From Alphaproteobacteria bacterium (GTDB lineage Bacteria; Pseudomonadota; Alphaproteobacteria; Rhizobiales; Aestuariivirgaceae): a stretch of 38,026 nt of DNA. The translations under genes and the position numbers were made by a program. Under the pieces are notes generated by a model, which made no database searches, had not been told where the DNA came from, and saw only the letters and a program-made list of their open reading frames with translations. The stretch lies in the NCBI GenBank assembly GCA_028868695.1, contig JAGWTZ010000031.1, positions 1 through 38,026 on the forward strand, given 5' to 3'. This document shows, in pieces, positions 8,773 to 16,396 of this stretch (positions are counted from its first letter, which is position 1; every line of letters begins with the position of its first letter).

Positions 8773-8805
8773 ATCCGCCGCCAGGCACACAGCCTGGCGG
8801 CGGAT
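8773..8805. terminator. perfect 14-bp hairpin between convergent genes
   Basis: ATCCGCCGCCAGGC, a 5-base loop ACACA, then the exact complement GCCTGGCGGCGGAT. It lies 7 bases after the stop of the Pls/PosA-type gene and 13 bases beyond the stop of the convergent isomerase gene. There is no T-run on either side, so it is not a textbook intrinsic terminator. Its position suggests bidirectional termination or protection of both 3' ends. Confidence 0.7.
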
Positions 8806-8818
8806 GTCTCCAACCATA

Positions 8819-9601
8819 TTAGAGTGTGAAAGCGGCGCGGAAGGCTTCCAGCGCCTTTTCTTCATCGCCCTTGGCGAAGGCTTCCATGCCAACCGGCCCG
8901 CGATAGCCCATCGCCGCCAGCGCCCGCGCAACGCCCGCATAGTTGATTTCGCCAGTGCCAGGCTCGCAGCGCCCCGGCACATCCGCCACTTGGATTTCGC
9001 CAATCCACGGCAGGCAGCGCTTGCACAGTTCGATCAGGTTCCCCTCGCCGATCTGCGCATGATAGAGATCGAGGTTGAGGCGCAGCCGCGGGTGGTTGAT
9101 CGCCGACACCAGCGCCAGCGTATCCTCGGCCCGCCCAAAGGGCACGCCGGGGTGATCCAGCGGCAGGTTCAAGTTCTCAAGCGTGAAGGTCACACCCTCC
9201 TGCTCCGCCATTTCGGTGACGCGCATCAGCGTATCGCGCGCCTTGAGCCACATGGCCCCTGTCACCACTTCAACGGGTGTGACGGGCAAGCCGCGGTCTC
9301 CCAATCCGGTGCCATGCAAGTTCAGCCGCGCCACGCCAAGGCGCTTGCCCACTTGCGCCGTTTCGCGCGCCGTCTTGAGCAGCTCGGCAGCGCCCTCGTC
9401 GTCCGTGAGGCGGCCGCGCAAATAGCCATTCATGATCGAGAAGCTGGCGCCGGTTTTCTCCAGCGCCTTCAAATCATGTTCCGGCCAGTTCCACAGGCCC
9501 ACGGCGAAGCCCATGTCCTTGAGCTTGGAGCAGCGCCAGTCAATCGGCTTGCTCCGCCACAGCATTTCGGCGCAGGCCGCAAGTTGGAAGGGAGATGTCA
9601 T
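8819..9601 (-). CDS. hydroxypyruvate isomerase-like TIM-barrel (AP endonuclease 2 family)
   Basis: A 260-residue sugar isomerase/epimerase of the xylose-isomerase-like TIM-barrel fold. It resembles the Hyi/OtnI group, with FTLENLN (metal-site Glu), LRLNLDLYHAQIGEGNL, IGEIQVADVPGRCEPGTGEINY and a C-terminal VGMEAF. Known members interconvert hydroxypyruvate with tartronate semialdehyde or isomerise 2-oxo-tetronates. It lies 84 bases downstream of the sugar ABC ATPase on the same strand and is probably the last gene of that operon, acting on a product of the imported compound. No dehydrogenase or kinase accompanies it, so the substrate cannot be inferred. An early-stop form is unlikely, since the length is normal for the family. 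Confidence 0.85.
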   Translation of the reverse strand: MTSPFQLAACAEMLWRSKPIDWRCSKLKDMGFAVGLWNWPEHDLKALEKTGASFSIMNGYLRGRLTDDEGAAELLKTARETAQVGKRLGVARLNLHGTGLGDRGLPVTPVEVVTGAMWLKARDTLMRVTEMAEQEGVTFTLENLNLPLDHPGVPFGRAEDTLALVSAINHPRLRLNLDLYHAQIGEGNLIELCKRCLPWIGEIQVADVPGRCEPGTGEINYAGVARALAAMGYRGPVGMEAFAKGDEEKALEAFRAAFTL

Positions 9602-9685
9602 GCATGATCCTCGGAGTTGGCCGCGCCAGCGGCAGTGAAGTGCAGGCCTCTATAGCCTTGCCCATTGGGCTTGGGAATTGCCCTC

Positions 9686-10516
9686 TCAGTGCCCGGCCGG
9701 CGGCGGGTGGCCATCATGGCTAGACATGTAGTCCTCGATTTCCTTTTCCAGCCCGGCCATGGTTTCACCGCCAGCCATGAGATCGGTGATCTCCTCGCGC
9801 GTGCGCTCGCCCTTCTTGAAGTCGGCCGCCACCGAGCCGCGGATCAGAACCGCGAAGTGATCGCCCACCGCCATGGCATGCATCACCTGATGGGTGATGA
9901 AGATGACCGCCAGCCCGCGCTTCTTGGCCTGGTTGACAATGCGCAGCACATGCGTGGCCTGCTTGACGCCCAGCGCCGCGGTGGGCTCATCCAAAATCAG
10001 CACGCGCGCGCCGAAATGCACCGCGCGGGCAATGGCGAGGGACTGGCGCTCACCGCCGGAAAGCCCGCCCACCAGCCGGTCACCATCCTCGATGCGGGTG
10101 ATGCCGAAATCGCGCACGGCTTTGACCGCCACTTCATTGGCCTTCTTGCGGTCAAACACCCTGAATGGCCCCCAGCCCTTGGTGGGTTCGGCCCCCACGA
10201 AGAACGAGCGGCCAATGCTCATCAGCGGAAAGGTGCCGCCGAACTGGTGCACCGTGGCGATGCCGCGGTCGCTCGCGTCACGCGGCGTTGCGAACGAAAC
10301 CGGCGAACCATCCATCAGGATGCTGCCGGAACTGGGAACATGCACGCCCGAGAGGATCTTGATCAGCGTGGATTTGCCCGCACCATTGTCGCCCAGCAGG
10401 CAAAGCACCTCGCCCGCCCGCAGCTGCAGCGAAATGTCATGCAGCACGTCAATGGGGCCGAAGCTCTTGTTGATGTTTTTCAGTTCAAGCACGGGGGCGG
10501 AAGTTGCGTTGGTCAT
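9686..10516 (-). CDS. sugar ABC transporter ATP-binding protein, single-domain (FrcA-like)
   Basis: 276 residues from ATG 10516; an upstream extension to 10543 is Arg-rich and unlikely. It contains one nucleotide-binding domain: Walker A GDNGAGKST (residues 42-50), Q-loop HQFGGTFPLM, signature LSGGERQSLAIARA, Walker B VLILDEPTAALG and switch FITHQV. A single-domain ATPase paired with a CUT2-type permease is the FrcA arrangement of rhizobial fructose/ribose-class importers, unlike the double-domain RbsA form of the rhamnose system in this window. The start lies 7 bases after the permease stop. The transported sugar is unknown. Confidence 0.92.
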   Translation of the reverse strand: MTNATSAPVLELKNINKSFGPIDVLHDISLQLRAGEVLCLLGDNGAGKSTLIKILSGVHVPSSGSILMDGSPVSFATPRDASDRGIATVHQFGGTFPLMSIGRSFFVGAEPTKGWGPFRVFDRKKANEVAVKAVRDFGITRIEDGDRLVGGLSGGERQSLAIARAVHFGARVLILDEPTAALGVKQATHVLRIVNQAKKRGLAVIFITHQVMHAMAVGDHFAVLIRGSVAADFKKGERTREEITDLMAGGETMAGLEKEIEDYMSSHDGHPPPAGH

Positions 10517-10523
10517 GGCAGCC

Positions 10524-11555
10524 TCACTTCTTCTTCGGCGCATAGGTCAGCGCCATCTTGCGGAATGTGTTGTTCATGAGCACGGCGATGAGCAGCAGGA
10601 TGCCGATGATCAGGCTCGACCAGTTGCGGTCAAAGCTGGTGAAATAGATGCCCTGGTTCACCACCGCGAAGGTGATGGTGCCGAAGAAGATGCCGATGAT
10701 CGAGCCGAAGCCGCCGGTGAGCAGCACGCCGCCCACCACCACCGAGATGATCGAGTTGAAGATGAAGGATTGGCCCACCGACACCTGCGCCACATTGAAC
10801 AGCAGCGCCTGGCACATGCCGACAAAGGCCGCACTGGTGGAGGAAAGCACATAGAGCATGATCGTCAGCTTGCGGGTGGGAATGCCGGCGTTGCGCGCGC
10901 TTTCCTTGTCGCCGCCCATGGCGAAGATCCAGTTGCCGTAATGCGAGTAGTGGATGAAGTAGATGTAGATGGCCGTGGCCAGCAGCCACCAGAAAATCAT
11001 CACCTGGAAGGTCTGGTCGATGAAGGAGCCAAAGATCTGCTTGGCCACGCCATCGGAATTGATGACCACACTGGTGGAGCCGGTGAGCAGCACAGAAAGG
11101 CCCAGCACAAATCCGGCGGTGGCAAACAGCGTGCCCAATGTCACGATGAAGGATGGCACCGCGGTGCGCACCACCAGGAAACCGTTGACCAGCCCCACCA
11201 GCACGCCCACGCCCAGCGCGGCGGCGACACCCAGCCAGATGTTCTGCTGATAGTGCCCGGAAACAATGGCAATGGTCATCGACGAGGCAGGGATCATCGA
11301 GCCGATGGAGACATCAAGCTCGCCCGCGATCATCAACAGCCCGATGGGGAAGGCCACCATGCCGAGGTTGGCCGCGATGTTCAGCCACCCGGCGGCGCTG
11401 TCCGGCGTCAGGAAGCCGGTTCCGCCGAAAATGGTGAAGAACACGAACACGGCCACAAGGCCAAGCAGCGCGCCCGCCTCGGGCCGCCGCAACAGGCCGC
11501 CCAGCGAGAAATTTGATGCGCGCGCCACGCCTGGCGCGGCTGATTGAGCACTCAT
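10524..11555 (-). CDS. sugar ABC transporter permease (CUT2, RbsC/FrcC-like)
   Basis: A 343-residue inner-membrane permease with about 9-10 hydrophobic segments. Motifs of the branched-chain/ribose permease family include MIAGELDVSIGSMIPASS near residue 80-97, VNGFLVVRTAVPSFIVTLGT, and GGVLLTGGFGSIIGIFFGT near the C-terminus. The C-terminal end (TYAPKKK) is basic and cytoplasmic. It lies between a binding protein and an ATPase, 162 bases after the former and 7 before the latter. The wider upstream gap holds a possible attenuator. Confidence 0.92.
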   Translation of the reverse strand: MSAQSAAPGVARASNFSLGGLLRRPEAGALLGLVAVFVFFTIFGGTGFLTPDSAAGWLNIAANLGMVAFPIGLLMIAGELDVSIGSMIPASSMTIAIVSGHYQQNIWLGVAAALGVGVLVGLVNGFLVVRTAVPSFIVTLGTLFATAGFVLGLSVLLTGSTSVVINSDGVAKQIFGSFIDQTFQVMIFWWLLATAIYIYFIHYSHYGNWIFAMGGDKESARNAGIPTRKLTIMLYVLSSTSAAFVGMCQALLFNVAQVSVGQSFIFNSIISVVVGGVLLTGGFGSIIGIFFGTITFAVVNQGIYFTSFDRNWSSLIIGILLLIAVLMNNTFRKMALTYAPKKK

Positions 11556-11663
11556 GGCTTCTTCCCTTCAAAAAGCGAAAATCCGCATTGCCCCGGCGCC
11601 AGTTCACCGGCTTGCCGATCATGCACAAAACCGGCCCGCACCAACAGTGGCGCGCTGCAGGCG

Positions 11664-11704
11664 AAAAAGATGGAGCCCGCCCGCAGGGAGCGGCGCAAGC
11701 GGGC
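11664..11704 (-). terminator. possible attenuator after binding-protein gene
   Basis: On the minus strand, GCCCGC (11704-11699) can pair with GCGGGC (11684-11679). A run of five T (11668-11664) follows after a further 10 bases. It lies just after the binding-protein stop, where partial terminators often lower expression of permease and ATPase relative to binding protein. The stem is short, the loop long and the T-run not adjacent, so this is weak. Confidence 0.3.
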
Positions 11705-11717
11705 CCCGGAGGTTTGC

Positions 11718-12689
11718 TTAGCGGGCGCCCTTCTTCACGCCAGCCAGCGTTGCATCAATGTTTGAGGCATCGACAATGCCCGGGCCGGTGAGAACCGGGC
11801 GGGTGGGCAGGTCGGTGCCGAAGTCAATGTTGGCGGCCAAAAGCTGCACGGCAAGAAGCGCCTGCAGATAGGGCTGCTGGTCGATGGCGAACATCTGCTC
11901 GCCGGACTTGATGCGCGCCAGCGTGCCATCATTGAAGTCAAAGCAGCCGAGCGAGACCTTGCCGGTCAGGCTGGCCTGCTTCAGCGCGGTGGCAGCCGAG
12001 TCCGCATCGCCAGCGCCAATGGTGGCCACGGCGTCGATGCTCGGGTCCTTGATCAGCGTGGCCTTGATGGCTTCGGCCACGGCGGTCGGGTCACCGAAGG
12101 AAGATGAAGGCAGCGGCAGCTGCGTGGACTTGGCGCCAGACTTCGCCGCGCCATCGGCAATGCCCTTGCAGCGCGCTTCAATGTTGGCAGTGCCCGGCAG
12201 CGTGTTCACGCAGAGAATGTTCTTCTTGCCCTTGGCGCCGAAATATTCGCCGCCTGCCACGCCTGCGGTATATTCATCGGTGCCGACATAGTTGATGGCG
12301 CCCGTCTTCTTCATTTCCTCAGCGCCGCCGGCGTTCATCAGGATGATCTTGATGCCGGCCTTCTTGGCCTCGGCAATGGCCGGGTCTTCGGCATCGGGCA
12401 CCCAATCCGGAATCACCAGGCCGTCCACCTTCTGGCTGATGGCGGTCTTGATCAGGGCCACCACGTCGGGCGCGAAATTGTCATAGGTCTGCAGGCGCAG
12501 ATAATTCACCTTGCCGCCATTGGCGACAACGGCGGGCGTTGCATCGTCAATGCCCTTCTTGATCTTATTCCAGAAGAAGTCATCGTTCTTGCCGCCCACC
12601 ACGGCGATGCTGGCGGCTTGTGCTGCCGAAAGCGTGAAGGCAAGGCCGGCAACGGCTGCCAGCGCGGTGACACAGGTCTTGAGTTTCAT
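11718..12689 (-). CDS. periplasmic sugar-binding protein (RbsB-type)
   Basis: 323 residues. A Sec signal peptide ends at about SAAQA-ASIAVVG. The mature chain follows the type I periplasmic-binding fold: IAVVGGKNDDFFWNKIKKG, VDGLVIPDWVPDAEDPAI, GIKIILMNAGG, YTAGVAGGEYFG, DAVATIGAGDADSA and IDQQPYLQAL. The latter (DQQPY) is a typical ligand/hinge segment in RbsB-class proteins, and DDFFWNKI near the N-terminus is the usual ligand-contact region. The gene is third-from-last in a minus-strand operon, 54 bases after the sterol desaturase-like gene, with a GGAGGGA ribosome site upstream. The ligand is unknown; pentoses, polyols or cyclitols are all possible. Confidence 0.92.
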   Translation of the reverse strand: MKLKTCVTALAAVAGLAFTLSAAQAASIAVVGGKNDDFFWNKIKKGIDDATPAVVANGGKVNYLRLQTYDNFAPDVVALIKTAISQKVDGLVIPDWVPDAEDPAIAEAKKAGIKIILMNAGGAEEMKKTGAINYVGTDEYTAGVAGGEYFGAKGKKNILCVNTLPGTANIEARCKGIADGAAKSGAKSTQLPLPSSSFGDPTAVAEAIKATLIKDPSIDAVATIGAGDADSAATALKQASLTGKVSLGCFDFNDGTLARIKSGEQMFAIDQQPYLQALLAVQLLAANIDFGTDLPTRPVLTGPGIVDASNIDATLAGVKKGAR

Positions 12690-12743
12690 GGTAGTTCCCT
12701 CCTTGGTTATCCCGCCCGTTTTTGTGTGGGCGGATTCATGATT

Positions 12744-13757
12744 TCATGAATTCTGTTTTGCGTTGGCGCGTGCCACTTTCCGGGCGTAGCGGGCTTCCAT
12801 GCGGGCCTCGCCTTCCTTTGAGCCGTCGTGCCAATAGCCGAACCACTTATCCAGCGGCACCACGCCATCACCGCCATAGTTCACCTCGAAATACTTGTGG
12901 TGCAGGTAATGGGCATAGGCGTGGCTATCGAGCGTGTTGTCTTCGGTCAGTTCAAGCTTGTCGAAGCCGATGTGCCCGTTGAGCGCGCCAAACCCGGCCA
13001 CATGCAGCTGGAACAGCGCCACGATGGGGTTGGACGGGATGACCAGGTGCCACAGCGCCACAGCGTGATAGGCAAAGCCTTCCACCGGGTGCATCGACAG
13101 CGAAGACCACGGCGAAGGGTTCACCGAATTGTGGTGCACCGAATGCACCCACTTGTACAGGAACGGCGTGTGGATCAGCCGGTGAATGCAGAAGAAGTGC
13201 ACCTCATGGATGACCGGCGCGATCAACGTCAGCAGCGCCAGATAATAGGGATGCTCGGCCCAGGTGAGTTGCAGCGACAGGCCATTGGCAAAGCGCCACA
13301 GCATGAACACTTCAATCAGCGTCCACAGCGGAATGCTGAGGAAGAAGCTGCGCAGGAAATTGTCGAGGTTCTGGCTCTTGAACCAGAACACGTCTGAGGG
13401 TTGTTCAGACGGGAACTTGCCGTTGTATTTGAAGCGCGTGCCCTGCTTGCGCTTGACGTAGTAGAACAGCTCGATCGAGCCATACATCACGAAGATGGCC
13501 GCGGCGTTCACCGCATAGAGCCACAAGGCCCAGCCCCAGCTCAGCGTCTTCATCGTTTCCTGGGAGGGCAGCACATAGTTCCAGTAGAGCAGCGCCGTGG
13601 CCATGTGGAACGCGTTCCACGGCCAGACATAGCCCACCAGCCACTTGGCCAGCTTTGTGAGGTTGAGGGGCCAATACCAGAAGGGCGCAAACTCCAGCAC
13701 CGCCGTGGGCGCCCAATCGCCGCGCTTGTTGCGCGTGCCGAATTTCAGATCATCCAT
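12744..13757 (-). CDS. sterol desaturase / fatty acid hydroxylase family membrane protein
   Basis: 337 residues with several membrane segments and the three histidine clusters that bind the di-iron centre of this superfamily: HEVHFFCIHRLIH (His184, 187, 192, 196), HSVHH (His205, 208, 209) and HYLHHKYFEVNYG (His283, 286, 287). Family members hydroxylate or desaturate lipids, sterols and carotenoids, and one branch (alkylglycerol monooxygenase) cleaves ether lipids. It is the first gene of the operon encoding the sugar ABC transporter, divergent from a LacI regulator. That is an unusual setting for a lipid oxygenase. A strong GGGAGAG ribosome site precedes the ATG. All metal ligands appear present, so it should be active; the substrate is unknown. 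Confidence 0.9.
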   Translation of the reverse strand: MDDLKFGTRNKRGDWAPTAVLEFAPFWYWPLNLTKLAKWLVGYVWPWNAFHMATALLYWNYVLPSQETMKTLSWGWALWLYAVNAAAIFVMYGSIELFYYVKRKQGTRFKYNGKFPSEQPSDVFWFKSQNLDNFLRSFFLSIPLWTLIEVFMLWRFANGLSLQLTWAEHPYYLALLTLIAPVIHEVHFFCIHRLIHTPFLYKWVHSVHHNSVNPSPWSSLSMHPVEGFAYHAVALWHLVIPSNPIVALFQLHVAGFGALNGHIGFDKLELTEDNTLDSHAYAHYLHHKYFEVNYGGDGVVPLDKWFGYWHDGSKEGEARMEARYARKVARANAKQNS

Positions 13758-13938
13758 CTCACTCTCCCAGACACACCCAAAATGGAATTTTTGGTGCGCT
13801 TAGCGCTCTTGTTAGAATATCTGTTGCATATTGAATTTGCCGGATGCAACGTTTAATGAGACAGAGAGGCGCATTTAATCTCATTCTTATTCACGAAGCG
13901 CGAGTCAGGAATGAGATGATGTGAAATGAGGGAAAGCC
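13758..13938. promoter_or_regulatory. divergent control region between sterol desaturase-like operon and LacI gene
   Basis: 181 bases, AT-richer than the genes around it. It holds GTTGCAT (13823-13829) facing ATGCAAC (13844-13850), and CCAAAA facing TTTTGG (13777-13794). The box AATGAGA is at 13855-13861, in reverse at 13879-13885, and again at 13910-13916, with a partial AATGAG at 13925-13930 just before the LacI ribosome site. The boxes nearest the LacI gene suggest autoregulation, and the others could control the divergent operon. Which palindrome is the true operator cannot be decided from one sequence. Confidence 0.6.
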
Positions 13939-14967
13939 ATGGCCAGAGCCACCATCCGCGATGTTGCAGCGCACGCCAAACTGTCAGTCTCCACCGTCAA
14001 CCGCGCCATTCATGAGCCAGGGAAAGTGCGCGGCGAAACGCTGCAAATGATCCTGCAAGCTGCTGAGGCCGTGGGCTTCTATGGCATCGCCTCAATCAAG
14101 CAGAGCCTGGCCATTGCCCGCCCGCGGCTGCGCATCGGCGTGCTGCTGCTGCAGCGCAACCGCGTGCTCTACCGCGATCTCAACATCGCCCTTGAGGCCG
14201 CCGCCAAGGCGGTGCGCGATCACGACGTGATGATACGAATTGAGCATTTGGAGGACCTGTCACCGCAAAATGTGGCAGACGGCTTGTTCCGCCTTGCGGA
14301 AACCTCGGATTGCCTGTGCGTCGTCTCCACCGAGCATCCCATCGTGTCCTCGGCGATTGAGGCGCTGGCCGCGCGCCAGATCAAGACCTTCGCGCTGATC
14401 TCGCCGCTCAATGCCCGCTGCAATGTCGGCTATCTTGGCATCGACAATTGGAAAAGCGGGCGAACCGCGGGCTGGGCCATCCACAACATCTGCAAGCGCG
14501 ACGGCAAGGTAGGCATCCTTGTCGGCAACCACCGCTACCGCTGCCAGGAGGACGCCGAGAGCGGCTTCCGTTCTTACCTGCGCGAACACCCGAACAACTT
14601 CGAGGTTCTGGAGGCGCAATCAACCTTTGAGACTGAAAGCATCGCCCGCGAAGTGACGGAGAGCCTGCTGGAGAAGCACCGGGACCTTGTGGGTCTCTAT
14701 GTGGCCGGCGGCGGCATTTCCGGCGCCTGTGCCGCGCTGCGCGACAGCAAGCGCGGCAATGACATTGTCATGGTGGGCCATGACTTCACCGAAGTGACGC
14801 GCGGCGCCCTGCTCGACGGCACGGTGAACCTGATCATTTCCCACCCGTTGCAACACATGGCGCAGGAAACCATTGCCGCCATGATCCGCAGCTTTGATGG
14901 CGGCGCGGATTTCCCGCCGCAGTCCATCTCCCTGCCCTTCGATCTCTATACGCCTGAAAATATCTAG
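13939..14967 (+). CDS. LacI family transcriptional regulator
   Basis: 342 residues. The N-terminal helix-turn-helix with hinge spans residues 4-60 (TIRDVAAHAKLSVSTVNRAI), followed by a periplasmic-binding-like sensor domain (LRIGVLLLQRNRVLYRDL, GYLGIDNWKSGRTAG, VGLYVAGGGISGA, IVMVGHDFTEVTRGALLDG). The recognition helix reads STVNRAIH rather than the common TVSRVLN, which may mean a non-standard operator. The RbsB-like sensor suggests that the effector is the sugar carried by the divergent ABC transporter. A GAGGGAAAG sequence precedes the ATG. It converges on rhaI with only a 9-base gap and no clear terminator. Confidence 0.93.
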   Translation: MARATIRDVAAHAKLSVSTVNRAIHEPGKVRGETLQMILQAAEAVGFYGIASIKQSLAIARPRLRIGVLLLQRNRVLYRDLNIALEAAAKAVRDHDVMIRIEHLEDLSPQNVADGLFRLAETSDCLCVVSTEHPIVSSAIEALAARQIKTFALISPLNARCNVGYLGIDNWKSGRTAGWAIHNICKRDGKVGILVGNHRYRCQEDAESGFRSYLREHPNNFEVLEAQSTFETESIAREVTESLLEKHRDLVGLYVAGGGISGACAALRDSKRGNDIVMVGHDFTEVTRGALLDGTVNLIISHPLQHMAQETIAAMIRSFDGGADFPPQSISLPFDLYTPENI

Positions 14968-14976
14968 TGCGCCGCG

Positions 14977-16266
14977 CTAGACGATGCCGCCGCCGCCCGC
15001 CTGCGCGGCCGGGCGCTCCTTGGCCACCTTGGCGCGGTAACCCGCCGCGCGGTAGGCCGCCACGGCATCAATCGCGCCGCCCTTGTTCAGGCGCGCCATG
15101 GCGAGAATCGGCTCCACATCGGTGCGGAAAGCCGCCTTCAGCGTTTGCGTGGCCATCAATGCATCATTGGTTTCCTGATAATGCGCCAGCGCCTTGCGGT
15201 CCACCAGCAAGGCCTGGGCATAGGCGCGCTGCACTTCGATGGCTGAGAGCATCAGGCTTTCAATCGGGTCGGTCACATTGTGGCTCTGGTCCAGCATGTG
15301 GGCGGGGTTGAAGCCCTTCACCTTGTTCTCGGCATCCACCAATTCATTGAACACCAGGAAAAGGCGGTAAGGATCAATCGAGCCCGCATCAAGATCATCA
15401 TCGCCGTATTTTGAATCGTTGAAGTGGAAGCCGCCCAGCTTGCCAAACTGGATGAGGCGCGACACGATCATCTCGATGTTCACATTGGGCGCATGGTGGC
15501 CAAGGTCTACCAGGCAGAAGGCCTTTTCGCCCAGTTCCTTGGCGATGATGTAATTGGTGCCCCAATCCTGCACCACGGTGGAATAGAATGCGGGCTCATA
15601 CATCTTGTGTTCGGTGAACAGCCGCCAATCGGCGGGCAGTTCGGCATAGATTTCCTTCAAGCTGTCGAGATAGCGCGTGAAGGCATCGGCGAAATTCTGC
15701 TGGCCGGGGAAGTTGCTGCCGTCGCCAATCCACACGGTGAGCGCCTTGGAGCCCAGCACCTTGCCGATCTCGATGCACTCGATGTTGTGATCCACAGCCT
15801 GCTTGCGCGTGGCCTTGTCGGCATGGGTGAGCGAGCCGAATTTGTAGGAGTGTTTCTGGTCTTTCTGGTCGGAGAAAGTGTTGGAATTCATCGCATCAAA
15901 GCCAAGGCCGAAGCGGGCAGCCGATTGCTTAAGGCGGTTCGGGTCGGCCTTGTCCCACGGGATGTGCAGCGACACGGTGGGGGTGGCTTGCGTGAGCTGC
16001 TGGATGACCGAACAATCCTCGATCTTGTCGAACACGTCGCGCGGCTCGCCGCCGCCCGGAAAGCGGGCAAAGCGCGTGCCGCCCGTGCCCACACCCCAGC
16101 TTGGCACTGCAACGCCGAAGGCTGAAACCTTGGCCAGCACATCGGCAATGGCAATGCCGCGGCGAGCAAGGTCTTCACCCAGGAAGTCAAATTGCTTTTT
16201 CAGCGTGGCCGCGCGCGTGGCGTTGGATTCTTCAACGATGCTGCTGGCGATCAAGTGTTCAGTCAT
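14977..16266 (-). CDS. rhaI: L-rhamnose isomerase (RhaI, rhizobial/Pseudomonas type)
   Basis: A 429-residue metal-dependent TIM-barrel isomerase converting L-rhamnose to L-rhamnulose. Recognisable features are VSLHIPWDKADPNRLKQ, GFDAMNSNTFSDQ, HSYKFGSLTH, LTVWIGDGSNFPGQ, WRLFTEHKMYEPAFY, LVDLGHHAPNVNIEMI and GGFHFNDSKYGDDDLD. The Glu, Asp and His residues in the last three are the expected metal ligands and catalytic groups. It is the second gene of the rhaDI operon, 130 bases after rhaD, with a MITE-like repeat filling most of that gap. The C-terminal tail is Gly/Ala-rich. Assignment is supported both by sequence and by the surrounding rha genes. Confidence 0.96.
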   Translation of the reverse strand: MTEHLIASSIVEESNATRAATLKKQFDFLGEDLARRGIAIADVLAKVSAFGVAVPSWGVGTGGTRFARFPGGGEPRDVFDKIEDCSVIQQLTQATPTVSLHIPWDKADPNRLKQSAARFGLGFDAMNSNTFSDQKDQKHSYKFGSLTHADKATRKQAVDHNIECIEIGKVLGSKALTVWIGDGSNFPGQQNFADAFTRYLDSLKEIYAELPADWRLFTEHKMYEPAFYSTVVQDWGTNYIIAKELGEKAFCLVDLGHHAPNVNIEMIVSRLIQFGKLGGFHFNDSKYGDDDLDAGSIDPYRLFLVFNELVDAENKVKGFNPAHMLDQSHNVTDPIESLMLSAIEVQRAYAQALLVDRKALAHYQETNDALMATQTLKAAFRTDVEPILAMARLNKGGAIDAVAAYRAAGYRAKVAKERPAAQAGGGGIV

Positions 16267-16285
16267 GTTTCCAACCTTTTATTGT

Positions 16286-16371
16286 CCGTCATGCCCGCAA
16301 AAGCGGGCATCTCCGTTTCGAATTCAGCACTGCCAGCCAAACAGGGATTCCCGCCTTCGCGGGAATGACGG
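16286..16371. repeat. MITE-like double-hairpin repeat, copy 1
   Basis: An 86-base element bounded by CCGTCATGCCCGC and GCGGGAATGACGG, which are inverted repeats with one mismatch. Each end folds on itself: ATGCCCGC-AAAA-GCGGGCAT (16291-16310) and ATTCCCGC-CTTC-GCGGGAAT (16347-16366). The middle shares GTTTC, GCACTGC and CCAAACAG with the copy at 27654-27747. It sits between rhaD and rhaI, so it will be transcribed in their mRNA. No transposase is encoded. Confidence 0.85.
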
Positions 16372-16396
16372 TTGAGCCGGGTGCGGCGCATGAGAA

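Noticed and set aside
9894-11516. 540-codon plus-strand frame opposite the sugar permease and ATPase
   Set aside because: Low-complexity His/Gln/Asp-rich translation, in antisense to two clearly recognised genes.
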